Positions 34,020 to 46,200 of a stretch of 64,000 bases of DNA are shown piece after piece (positions within the stretch are counted from its first letter, which is position 1; every line of letters begins with the position of its first letter). The notes beneath the pieces are model-generated. The model worked only from the letters and a program-made list of their open reading frames with translations. It was not told the DNA's origin and did not search any database. Made by a program: the position numbers and the translations under genes. Origin of the DNA: Ectocarpus siliculosus (Eukaryota; Sar; Phaeophyceae; Ectocarpales; Ectocarpaceae); NCBI GenBank assembly GCA_000310025.1, contig FN649734.1, positions 4,845,681 through 4,909,680 of the forward strand, given 5' to 3'.

Positions 34020-34960
34020 GAGGGCACTGCAGCATCTCAGGCACGGTAATCCTCTCGTAACTCCGTCCACACTGCTCCAATTGACCCCAAACCTTTTACA
34101 TCGTGTTTCAACGATCCATACCTTTCATACAAGCTATCGGACACCTCACCGGACACCCCCATCCGATATGTTCGTGCAGAGGCATGGTCAACGTATGGTC
34201 TAGTAGGTGGAGGAAAATGGTCTCTCTGCTCCACCAGCCTTTGAGCCACCGAGCCGCCGTGGGTGGGCGTTTCTCTGTCCCTCCTCACCCCCCTAGATAC
34301 TGCTGAACCCCCTCTGTTGACCGTCGACGGCTCGCGGATCCGAAATATGGACGCAATGCCACAAACTGGAATAAGGGCCAGATCATTGGGGGAGCGGGGG
34401 GCGGCTGTAATCTACCGTATATGGGACTTCAACTAGGATTTATTGTGGTATGGTATAACCAATATGTTATATATTGTATAGGACTTAGTATGGGTAGGCC
34501 TAAACTACTGCATCTCAGGCACAGTCTAAACTACTGTGATACTTTTGTATCGGTCAACACATAATCCCATCCACACGTCTTAGTATATGGTTTTTATACT
34601 ACTTATATACTAAATCCTATATAATAAGGAATCTATAGACTTTGCTATTACCATATACTAAATTATATGTTATAAACGCATTGAATAAACTGGATTGAGC
34701 GCCCGAACAAATGGCCGGGGGGGGGGTAACAGCATGTCCACAATTCGGATCTGCTAGCCCTCTTCTTGTGACCATATGTACCTCTGCACGAACATATCGA
34801 ATAGGGGTGTCCCATGAGGTGTCCGCTTGTAGAAATATGAAACGTATGGATCGTTGGAACACGATGCGAAAGGTTTGGGGTCAATTGGACTTAGTTGTGT
34901 GGATGGAGTTACTGCCGGGCGGAGAAATTAAGAAGTTACTCCACCGGTGGAGCAAATAGC
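34020..34960. mobile_element. Foldback-type inverted repeat with AT-rich centre
   Basis: The arm at about 34035-34205 (plus) matches the reverse complement of about 34960-34770, sharing CAATTGACCCCAAACC, ATCGTGTT.CAACGATCC and CGATATGTTCGTGCAGAGG. The centre (34430-34690) is AT-rich. A related block is also found near 33905-33940. Family unknown. Confidence 0.7.
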
Positions 34961-35734
34961 ATTATCACCGTATTACTTGTAGCCTAGACTGGTCATTTCA
35001 GCAATTTAGTTTGGTTTTCGGTTTCGGTAAAATGCGTTACAGCAGCAGTCTTCGGGTCGAAACTCAGGCTAAACTCTTGAGGAAGCTTTTTCCGTGAGAC
35101 CCTGGATACCGTCGGTAAGCGTATTGGTGACAGAAAAACTCGTCTAAGACCCCGAAACATTTTGCAGGATGTCGGTGACGAGTGAGAGAATATGCGGGAA
35201 AACATTGGATGGATAGCAGCGCTCGCGGGACTCCTCGGAGTGGAAGTGTCAGGCCATTCGGACCCACGACAAACTACTTGTGTTTCGTATCCTAAACCAA
35301 ACCATAGGCCTAGTCAACACTGAGTAAGCTACGCTAGCTAGTGGTTTGATTTCGCCTTCTACAGCTACAGAACGGGCCCGGAGATGAGAAACGTCAAATT
35401 CGGGTCGAGCCTCAATTAATTTCCTATTTTGGGCAGAAACACCAGCCGAGGTCGGCCAATTTCTTGAAAATGATTTCTTATTCCTTGGGGCTGTCGCATG
35501 TTGCTGAAATTATTATTTCTCATTTCTGGCAAGGAAAACAACAACAACCCACCAAGCCTCCATGAACATTAAACCGACAGCTCGGTGTGGCCGTTGGGGT
35601 TGTGGCAGTGGGTAGCGCAGCCCGCGGGGGCGGGGGGGCGCGGCGGGCGCCGCGAATAACCACTGTCGTTCCCCCTTACCAAAGAATTACATGACATGAG
35701 CTAGGTAGGGGGTGGGAGCATGGCAGCAGCAGCA

Positions 35735-35757
35735 GCAGCAGCAGTGGGACCTTTCTT
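35735..35757. repeat. (CAG)n microsatellite
   Basis: Seven CAG units in the repeat island, no coding context. Confidence 0.85.
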
Positions 35758-36267
35758 ATTGGACACGCTCCCCCAGCTACCCCCTTGTTTCTTTTGTCTT
35801 GGGGGTATCGCACGATCATGTTTCTTATTGAGTCGTTATTTCTTATGTTATGGCCGAGATGGAGCTGTGTTTCTTAGCCCTTTTTTCTTATTTTTGTAAA
35901 CATTTGAGCTGTTTTTTCTTCACCGAATTTCCGTTCTGTAGTTTTGCTCCAACGGTAGTTTTTTTTTTAATATTCTCTCACTGGTCAAACTTGAAATTTT
36001 GGTGCGGTGCTGCATCACGAACAGCAGCAGGAAACCGAAAATCGTGCGTCTACCCATCACGAACGACAGTTGTGGGGATCGGACCCAAATTATCTCATCC
36101 AGATCTGCTCGAACGAAGGGCGTAGAAGAAGAAACAGTTATCATATGGGTCAGTAGGTGGGATTGCTGGATAGAGGAATAGCCTATGGCGGTATGCTTTA
36201 AAAGTACGCTGACATACCATGTGCTTGTCCGCTCCCATTCATTCGTGGTTCGCACATCAACACAAAC

Positions 36268-37165
36268 ACAGTAGAAATGATGCGAGCACGCACACCATAT
36301 TGGACAAGGCGGTCGATCACTCAAGCGTCTACCACAATGGATAGGAGACCCAAGGAAAAACTCATGTGCCAAGCACCGGACAGATCGTTCACTAATATGA
36401 TGGCGCGGCATCACGGGAGCGACCCCTCAGAGGCGATGACCAAAATGGGGCCGAAACGGAAGGCCCCATCCCAAGGAGTCCGACAAAAGTCTCGGCCCAG
36501 ACACGGCACCCGGATACTTACACAACCAGCGGTGATGCCGAACGTTGCTCGTGGATTCGGTGCTCTCGGCACCTACATGTATGTGCGCAGGACGTATCGA
36601 AACAACAGTCGAAAACGAACACGTGCCAACGTATTCCTTCCTGTTGGGTGACTGTCCGGACGAGTCACCATCATCTTCTAGTCTAACTACTTCTAGTACG
36701 TTTTCCCGCTCTCTCCGTCGTTGTTCGATGCGATCGATCGATCGTCGGCGTGGACCTTTTTTTATCTGCTCGGTTCGGGTGGCTGCCAGTTGTTGGGCGC
36801 CTGTGTGGGGTTCGGTTTGTCTGTTCACTTCGTCAAGGCAGGCCCTACGCGAGGGCCATCCAGTCCACAGCGCTCAATCGGACCCCAAGCTTCCAGCGTA
36901 TGGTCGCCAGGGGGGGGACTACGGGAGAAAATCTCGGATGTGGGGGCGAAAGCCGAGGCCACCACGCTTATGGCAGTCAAGCCCATTCGCTTCTCGCGGG
37001 TACCAGATGGGGGAAGAAGGGTGGTTCCCGCTGTTCTTTCTGAGGGCTGACTTGCATTCAAGTTTCAGGATCTTGTAGACGTTGTCCCTATAAATATGGC
37101 GAAAAAATGACAACGGTGGAGTCATCCACGCATAACGTCGCGTGACACGGGTAGAGGACAGAGGT
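36268..37165 (+). mobile_element. Transposon-derived repeat, copy 2 (family not identified)
   Basis: Plus-strand partner of the copy at 33905-32765, starting at GTAGAAATG and ending after GTCGCGTGACACGGGTAGA. It lacks about 300 bp present between the two shared blocks in copy 1. Clearly diverged; no recognisable domain. Confidence 0.65.
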
Positions 37166-37324
37166 AGGAAGGTAGAAGTCATATTCCGACGTACCTAAGG
37201 GTCGACACGACCCAAAATTACCCCTTTGCCGTCATCCTCAGGGCGGACCATTTGGTGTAGTTAGCGACGGGTTCGGTGAGGCCTCCTGCGGCGGCCTGGT
37301 GGTCCCACCAAAATTTCCAAGGAT

Positions 37325-37745
37325 TTACTCGGTAACGGTTTTTTTTAGGCGGACACGTTTTCAGCGGTAATGTCATTTGGCGGTAATTGTTTTGGCGATA
37401 GCCGGTAGTGCGTTTTTCGGCGGTAACGACTTTGGCGGGGGCGGTAAAACCAAATTTTGGCGGTAACTTTTCGGCGGTATTGCCATACGGCGGTAATTGT
37501 TTTGGGGGTAGGCGAAGTACGATTTTCGGCGGTAACGACTTTGGCGGAGGCGGTAAAACAGCATTTTGGCGGTAATTTTGCGGCGGTAAGGCCATTCGGC
37601 GGTAAGAGTGTTGGCGGTAGGCGAAGTACGATTTTCGGCGGTAACGAGTTTGGCGGAGGCGGTAGAACTAAAAAAAATGGCGGTAAAACGGTGGATTACC
37701 GAGACCGCCCGCCACGGCGGTAATTTCATGGCGGTAATGACTGAC
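37325..37745. repeat. GGCGGTAA-rich degenerate array, block 1
   Basis: I count 14 GGCGGTAA in about 420 bp, arranged in roughly 110-bp higher-order units (near 37405, 37515 and 37622) that share GGCGAAGTACGATTTTC. Surrounding text is largely further GGCGG. Confidence 0.85.
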
Positions 37746-38027
37746 ATTGCCTATGGCCACAACTTCAAGCGACACCAAACAAGGAGTCAATTGCGGTGGT
37801 AAGTTACCGCGCCCGAACAGACGGCAAACCACTTTGCCGAAGATTGATAATATACTTCCATGGTTTGTATTGTGGTTTTCACCAGTGGCTTTCACATTTT
37901 AGAGTCAATTCGACGCAAAATAATGTGCGCGCCTCCTCGTCTCCCTATCCACTCAATACCTACAATGGTTCTCCCGAAAACGAACCCGAACCAAAGGAGA
38001 GATACTTCATGAAAAATGGTCGGAAAA

Positions 38028-38112
38028 AGTACGTCCACACGTGGACTCGAACTCCTGATTCACGCTGTGGTTGTACAACAACCGAGGCTAGATGTCTACT
38101 CACTCAGCCAAT
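38028..38112 (-). repeat. tRNA-like segment, possible tRNA-derived SINE or tRNA pseudogene
   Basis: On the minus strand TGGCTGAGTGAG resembles a Pol III box A, and AGTTCGAGTCC about 55 nt later resembles box B. The ends do not form a tRNA acceptor stem and the T stem is poor, so a functional tRNA is unlikely. Confidence 0.45.
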
Positions 38113-38132
38113 CGTTCGGCGGCAACGTAGCT

Positions 38133-38290
38133 ACATGGCGGTAATTTTTCGGCGGTATTGCCGTATGACGGTAATTGTTTTGGCGGTAGGCGGTAACGCT
38201 TTCGGCGGAGGCGCAAAAAAAAAACGGCGGTAAAACGGCGGAGTACTGGGATCGCCCACCACGGTGGTAATTTAACGGCGGAAAAATTAC
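38133..38290. repeat. GGCGGTAA-rich array, block 2
   Basis: A direct, shorter copy of the end of block 1 (compare 37590-37740). It shares the order TTTCGGCGGAGGCG, an A-run, CGGCGGTAAAACGG.GGA and CGCCCACCACGG. The tRNA-like segment lies between the blocks. Confidence 0.8.
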
Positions 38291-38823
38291 CGAGAGAACC
38301 CTTGAAATTTCGTCTTGTTGTCATATTTCTGACCATCGGTCAAGGGTAGCACTAAATGCTTCTGGAGACTCACCCAAAAGTTCGTACCCAAAGATGACTT
38401 CTGTGTCCGAGCACGCGCGAAACAATCATGAATCTCGAACGAAGCGTAGTCCTATGACTTAAATAACCAGGAGCATCGACGCAACGAAAATACTTTTGAT
38501 AGTGCAGGTCTGCATCGATAGGTACAGACCTTGGGCGGCTTGACGAGGTGTCAGTCCACGGCCCTTAGCGAAGCGATAGCCGTCACAAACCTCCCTCCAA
38601 GTACCGCTCGTTTCGCCACACGTGGGTAACTTTGTCCCACCACGCCAAGACGCTTGAGCATCAAAGCAGAAAGTCGCCAAGGGTTCACATCCGCCATCCG
38701 CCTACCACCCGAACCCCTTCCACCCCATCACGACAACGCGTGAACCGCACTCGTTTGCCCACAGTAGGCCCAAATGTAACCAACCATGCACACGCGATCT
38801 CTTCGGCATACGCGTGGACGCCT

Positions 38824-40302
38824 TTACACCCACGTGGCCAAGCCAACCCACTGTCTACCCAGGACGTCCGGATCCGTGGCAAGGTCGATCAGACAATCCA
38901 CCTGGGCAGTGTCAAGCGAAAGGACTGTACGGTAAGGGTGGTTCGCAATTAAGGAGTCCAGCAAGAGAACAAAAACAACTGTATATACAAGTGATTCCTG
39001 TGGAGTGGGCTCATGAGAGCACAGTGTCATCAAGGGGCGATGCAAGATGAAAATATAAGCAGGCAGCAGGACCCACCCACATATGACTGCCAGCAGCGGT
39101 GTGACGTTTCTCAAGCTCAACAGTTCTCACAGCTAAAAGTGGTTTTTAACTCGAACAGCCCAGCGACTCTCAGCGGACCAAAACTAAAAGATTTCGAAAA
39201 TCTATACAAAGTCTGGTAGTGGTGGTACAACAACGCAGTTACCGCCGTCACTCCTCATTTTCGCGGGGCTGGAAGAGCAGTTCGACAACAAACCAATTGC
39301 GCGTAGAGCCCGCCGTCTTTCACCGAAGAAAGCGCCAGTGACAGCAATAGGTGATATGGAGCATCCATTAGTATCGCCGCTAAACCTAGTCTACCACGGA
39401 CAGTCTAAACCACGCCATAGTTTCCCAAAAACCAACAGTCCTGTTTCTCCCCGCAACGGCAACGGTATGGGTACTGTTACGCACCTGGTCTTCCACGGAG
39501 AGCCACCCCTCGCGGTGTTCCGGCTTAGATCGCACCCTGTCGCCGCTACTCCCCCAGGAGATGGCCTCAAGTTTCGCCAGGCTGCCTAATTGCTTGACAG
39601 AAAGGTTCTGCGCGCAAACGTGTACCCACGAATCGTAATCGGGCAAGCCTTTGTGAGGTCATAGCCACATCAGAACGGTTTCAAGTGCATCACTAACGAG
39701 ACTCAGTACGTTTGAGCGGGTTTGTATTGAAAGGATGTGGAGCGATGATCTCGTTATCGAAACGATTCTTTTGGTAGACAGCCAGGGGTCGCATAACAAC
39801 AACGCCACAATGTAGCGTGTGGAAAGGGCAACATCACAAAACACGTACCCACATATTTACATACGGTTTGGCAAAATCAAGAGCATCGGCCAATGTGGCC
39901 CATACCTCTTCCATACTGCCCTCTTAGTATTGTGCGTCGCGCAATCGCAGGGTCTTTCGAGGTCTTGACGTCAACGTGAACCGGACTTCCATTTGCACGC
40001 AAAGCAGAATCACAGAATTACAACGCCGTTTGAACTCTGCGTAGTCGGAGGTCATTTCGTTCTCATGTGTTCCTGCAAACGGTGAAAAAAAAAACGGTAT
40101 ACGGAGAAAAAAAAAGCACCCCTTCGGTTTCGCAAGGCAGCAGCTACAGCACCAACCTGTCCCAGGTCATCGATGAGGACCGCTGCCGGGTTCTCCCCAA
40201 GCAGCTTCCTCTTCGCGTTCTTGATCTTGCGGCGTGCTTCAAAGGGGGGACGCGGCTGGCCGGTAAGGCCCTCATCTGCGGCGTCCTCTCCCGAACCGCC
40301 TC
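38824..40302 (-). CDS. PRKDC: DNA-PKcs C-terminal lobe end and FATC exons
   Basis: Exon 40302-40157 reads [20 protein letters not shown] (human [20 protein letters not shown]). The last exon 38924-38824 reads [20 protein letters not shown] and ends WVGLATWV before TAA (human ETQVKCLMDQATDPNILGR, ending WEGWEPWM): the FATC motif. About 20-35 codons between them are not placed. A stretch on the minus strand ending at 39906 (reading [13 protein letters not shown] with a GTATGG donor in the right phase) is a weak candidate. Confidence 0.92.
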
Positions 40303-43189
40303 CTGTGGGTCGACGCGGAGTTCCAGAAAAAAAGCAGGAGGCAGGAGGCGAGAACAGGAGGGGGGGGAGGGGGTCGGGGAACATGTTATGAAACCACGGG
40401 GCCGCGTAGTCAGGGGAAGCATTTCTGGCTTCCTGGAAGGGTAACCAAGGTGGTCATCATGGTTTTATTGCTACTCTCCAGATCCCGTTGTTGCAGAATT
40501 AGTGGACAGGGTTTTGAGGGTATCACGGGAGAAAGCCAGTGACGTGCGCCTTGCCGAAGGGCGAGAGAAAAATGCGCGGAGATAGTCAACCAAACCTTTT
40601 CGACTAGGTCTGGTAGACAGCGAAAAAATTGAGAGCCAATCAACCGTCACACTATCTGACAGCATCAACAACAGCGTCTGATGTAACAGGGTAACAGTGT
40701 TGTCGTCACATCAGCGCCGAAGACCCGTGGTGTTGCAGGTACGAACTGCTCTGTGCTTGGTTGACCGAGTCCTGAACCTGGCAGGAGAAGAAAAAACTAT
40801 CGGCAATTAAACGATCTGAACCTTCTGCTGCCGTCCGAAACACTTTATATTTTTCCATGCTAGGGGTTTAGTTTGCTGGCAGCTCGAACAGCTGTGACAA
40901 AGACGGTAAAGTCCGCCTCGATAGCACACGAGGGTTGTGCATCCAACGTTATCCACTCCCCCCTCATGCATGCCTCCGCGGTTGGAGGCCTAACTGGATG
41001 ACGTTTTTAGCTACGTTAGAAGCCAGCATAGTGACAAAGAGGGCAAACACTCAAAACTGTCGTCAAGTGTAACACAAATTTACCTATGCTTCTAATAAAA
41101 ACAGATTTATCGTTTGGCACAAATAAAACGTTGGTATTTTTGGCGCCTTGGAGAAGCACGCGGAGAAAAGCACACAGCTCGTAGTTCACCAAAGCCCGCC
41201 CTCACCGCCGCCCCTCTTGGTCTTTGCCTGCCTCCGCTCAACCCCCTCGCTTATCCAGTCCATAACCGGCTCGTTCAAGAACACGTCCATCGTCGCCAAC
41301 AGCACCTCGCGTCCGGCCCGGAGAGCTTGGAGGGTGGAAACCATGTGCCTTTCGAGCGCGACCACAGAGGGGGGCACGTTGGAGTAGGGATGGCACGCGG
41401 GGGGGGGGGTGTACTCATAGTCGTGCATGCCGTAGTCGTTTGACCATTGACCTCGCACCGCGTGTGGGGGGCATTCTCAAGTTGTGCATGCCTTAGCGGT
41501 AGGCCATGGGCCTCGCATCCCTACAAAGCCGGGGCGGAACACGCCGGGTTCTTACCGGACCAGGCTCTCACGACACCAAGCGCAAAGCGCCGTGAGGTTT
41601 TGGCGAGTCGTAGGGGAGAGGGGGGGGGGACGTACTCTTATTCTTTGCATGCCTTAGCGGTTAGACCATTGACCACGCGTCCTCGAGAGGACGGAGCATT
41701 GTTCCCACAGGACCGATCACCGATGGCCAATCGTTCCTTCCTACTTTGCCAAAGGTGGCTAAAAAATGTCGTCCCTAGTTTGTCTATCCTAAAGATATCC
41801 CTTCCGGCCTTTTCAAACCACTTCCTACTCCCCAGTACAGCTGCCGTCCTCTCCTCTCTATTCCATGCCTCAAACATCTCCCTGTACCTCCCTTCTATTT
41901 TTCCCAGCTCAGTCATGTACACTTCCCTCTCCTCTTCGTACAACTGACATTCCGCGACTACATGAACACCGTCTTCGCATTCGAAGCTGCAATCACATTT
42001 GAACTTGTCGTCTTCGTCGTCTACCGTCCTATGCCTTCGTCGACGTTCTCGAAGGCCTATGTCCCCGGTCCTGAATTTGACCTTAAGCTTTGTCCCTGCA
42101 TCCATTGGTCCATGTAGGTAATCCTTGAACCCTATCCCTTCTTTCAACATTCCGTACACTTCTAGACCCTCCTTATCCTCGGTTTGTTTTCTTAGATTAT
42201 GTTCTTCTCTCTCGGCACAAGCAACAGATATCTTCTCCTTGAACCCCTGTAGACCCTCCGTTTCCAGCGTTTCATCTTCGTTGATGTCGAACCCCTTCCA
42301 TACGTCCTCTACAACCTTGACCCATTCCGTGGGCTGTATACCCCTCTTTTTGTTTGCCCACTTCGCCTCCCATACTATTCTCGGCAACCTCTCCTCTCCC
42401 ATCCCGCACATGCGATACTGCCATGGCAGCTTCCTTGCGGAGGGGGGGGGGTCGTTAGGGGCGAAGGGTTCTGGAGGACTGGAGAACGGGTGTCCTCTGC
42501 AGTCGTGGGGGAAGCCAAGTACAGGGAGGAATGCATGCGCAACTAACGTATATTCCAGACGATGCAAGAAACAAACAAGACTGCCGGCGGTTAAAATCAC
42601 TTGTCTGTAAAAGAAAACATTTCGCAGTAGCAGCAGCAGCAGCAGCAACAGTAGAGCACACCCTTACCCCTTGAGCAGGCCGACACTATCGAGCGGCTGC
42701 AGGAGGTTCTGGAACTGGTTCGTGAGGCGGAAGGGAATCAACTCCGGCACACCCAGCTCCGTGTGTGCGATCCCGAACGCCGCTCCGAAGTCGATCCCTA
42801 CCACCGTCCTGGATGTGTTCGAAATTCAGGTTGATTCAGTCGTCATCATAAAATTAGCGGGAAGGGTCGTTAATCGTCCACAACTCCGGCTGTGGCGGTG
42901 TGTTTTGCCGACACATGTGTCACACTCTCCAGCAAGCAGCATGCGATTTTCTTTGCTTCGCTGTTTCATCCAATACTGCAATTTGTTCTTTTGAAAATAT
43001 CTGGTACACAGCTTGCAGTAGGAACGCGTCTCCGTCAGTAACTACTTCTGCCGCTGCCAGCAAAAGAGCGATGCCCCAGGGCGTGTCGATCCCGCCATCT
43101 TGGTGTTTACGTCCCGTACCCCTCAGAATTCATGGACTGGATACTATGGTAAGCAATCCGGAGAAAATGACAACAACAATAACAACAAT

Positions 43190-43252
<63 letters not shown>

Positions 43253-46200
43253 AACACAATGACAACGACGACAAAAGCAACAGACCTACCCTGTCATGGT
43301 GTCGAGGAGGAAGTTGTCCAAGTGGCGGTCCCCTATCCCCAGCACGTACGAACAGGCATTCAGCGTCGCCAGAGACCTCGCAAACCCTCCCCTGAACCAT
43401 GCGAGGAAGCCGGTCGGGGGTGCGGTAAACTCTAGCGTTCGAATGAATATTGGCCACGGGTCTCGGAGAGGAAGCCACTCCCACGCCAAGAAAAGCTAAT
43501 CGTTGCCTTTATGAAGAGGTTTACTCACTTTGGTCATGCGCGAGGGCTGGGAAATATGCCAAGATATACATTCAAGATCGGAAGACGTGTCTTCTGGTGC
43601 GTGGAGCACGCTTTGCTAACATTCCTTCTTTCCCGAAACATGCCCTGTACCCCATCCCGCACAAAACCCCAAGCATATCAAGGTAGCCATACGAAGGATT
43701 AATGAATAATTTGCGGGACACTTGTATTTGTGGATACTTCAGAAAAAAGTGCGTTTCGGGTATGCAAAGGTAGATCAGATGGACAGAGGAAGGTGCTGGG
43801 CAGAGAGATCGGAACGGTCGGTGGGACACCTAAATACTTAATACCTGCACGTCAAGAACGCCTCCGGGGAAGGAGCCATCGCCAGAAGGTGTTTTCTCAG
43901 CGCGTCAGTCGGCACCGTCGCGCAGCACGTGGCGAACATTTCTTCGACCTGAAACGACGGGACGGTTAAAATGGCGACGGAAACATAACTTTAGCATTTA
44001 TTCATAAACTTAGGTAGCCCCCCCCGGACACCTGTGACTAGCTTCTGGTTATCCTTTGTGAAACGTAGCCTGGGCCGGCGTGAACTCGGCGTGTCGCTCC
44101 GTCCTGGCATTGTAACGATGCGAGGTCAATGGTCTGGCGACTACGGCATGGGATTACATGAGTACACCCCCCCCCGGCCACCTGCGCGCAATCTCGTTCG
44201 GGTGAGAGCTCGGACAGCACACAATATAATTATTGCGCTTCTACAATACATTGCAACACAACCAATTTATCGATTTTGAAAAAAGCTGTTCCTGAGGACG
44301 TATGTACACAGAAAGCTCGTTTATGAGACCCTCGCCGAGACATGCACGCAAGCAAGGCAACACGGGGGGACACCACAGAACCACCCCCCCGTCGACCGAC
44401 GCCACTTGTATTGTGTCGCGGTTGAGTTTCGCCTCACCTTGGGACGCCCTTCCGTCTTGAACATTTCGTGGAAATTCGGAGCCGGGAATTGCTTCGGCTT
44501 TGCCTTCAGGAACCTTTGCGAGGAAAGACGCGAAACAACGAAAAGACGATGGTTGCACAAATATATACGGATGCATGGGGGCGCAGGGATAATTTCGAAC
44601 CTCGTCGCATTAACAAGCCGGGACGTGTTCAATACAGCGCCACCTCTAGAAGAAGCAACGCGGGCAGGTATGCATAGGTGCCCATTGGATGAACCCCTTC
44701 CAAGCGAAAAACAAAGGCCAATAATGTTCGTCAGGGGTCACGAGCCAGCACAGTTCTTGGCGATCGGCTTCACGACACGGCAGTGAATACTCGGACGATT
44801 TCGTGTATGAAATGGCGAGGTGAAGAAACTGTCGTCTGAAGGAGGGAAAGAGAGAGAGAGAGAGACAAAGGGAGAGAGAAAGGGAGAGAGAGAGAGAGAG
44901 GAGCAGAAGAGAGAGCGAGAAATACAAAGAGAGACAGAGAGAGAGCTGTCCGTCGATGGGTGCCGCACCGACCCGCTACGTACCCGGCGTTGGCACCTCG
45001 TCGGCCGAGAAAAAGCTCGAGAGTGAAAAAGAGTCGAGTCCGTCACACGATGATCGTAGATGCAATCGCGATGCAGTAAACGAAGAGAGATTGCATCCTT
45101 TTCCCTACCCCCAGCAAGACTCAGGCACACGACGGTAGGTAGGAATATCATGGGAGCCGACCACTACCTGACTTCGCCGTATCTGACAAACACGGCATGC
45201 CCGTCGACGACTTACTTCCCAAATGTGTCGAGAGCGCTGAGGGACCCCAGCTTGGTACCGAGCCCCTGCTCTATGACCGACTTGAGGGGCCTCGTGTTCT
45301 GGACCCACTCGATCAGTCCGATCTCGGGCGTCACTGGGACCACCTGTTGACGCCAATCCATGACAAAACAAGGAGAACATTTGACGTTGCTGTTTTCGGT
45401 TGTTCCGGCGTTCCAAACGAAATGTTGCACTGCTTGATGTAGCGCTGATACAGCGTTGTCAAGGTATGCTGCTGAAGCGTACGGGCCGTCGAGTGGTGTG
45501 GCTTGTACGAAAAACGACGTCCGGCCGCCATCAAGACCTTGCCAAGCTTCGTGAGGGGGTGCAAAGATGCAATTGAGCACAGGCTAAGAAAATGTGCGCG
45601 GAAACGCTTAAGATGGGCGCGAGGGGCGAGGGGCGACGGGAGGGGGGCGAACTCTTACGGTTTGGACACCTTAGCGGTTAGACCGATGACCACGCGTCCT
45701 TGAGAGGACGGAGCATTGTTGTCACAGGATCGATCACCGATGGTCAATCCTTCCTCCTACGCGAGGGGGGGGCTAGTTGACCCGAGACAGCCCCTCCACC
45801 TCCGTATACGCTCCTGGTTCCATCCACAAAGTCCCTCAAAGTCCCTCAAAAACATTCTCTCCGAACAAACGTCAAGACTTTCTCCGAAAAACCTTCATGA
45901 CCTCGAACTTGCCCACCTTGTAGGTGGTGTTGGAGAGCCTGGCGCGTCTGCAGCCAGCCGACGTGGCCATGACGGCGTTCATGACCTCGAACAGCTGCTC
46001 CACGCGCTGGTCCACACGGAGGTCCTCCCCTCCTTTCACCTGCCCAAGAAGCGTGCGAAATCGACAAGCGAGGGCGGCCGAAAACAAGGTTTTGGTCTCC
46101 ATTTCACTCTACAGTAAGTTGCAGTGTTTGGGATTTTGGTTCATCGGGAGATATCGACAGAGGGCAAGAGACTGCTGCTTCCTACCAATATCTTTCGAAG

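Noticed and set aside
37457-37723. Plus-strand frame rich in FGGN through the GGCGGTAA array
   Set aside because: Repeat-driven composition; no start context, splice sites or family match.
39540-39655. Minus-strand stretch [14 protein letters not shown] as the missing DNA-PKcs exon
   Set aside because: Wrong phase for the preceding exon and no good donor.
43100-43435. Plus-strand frame with a poly-Asn run
   Set aside because: Made by the (AAC)n repeat antisense to the DNA-PKcs catalytic-loop region.
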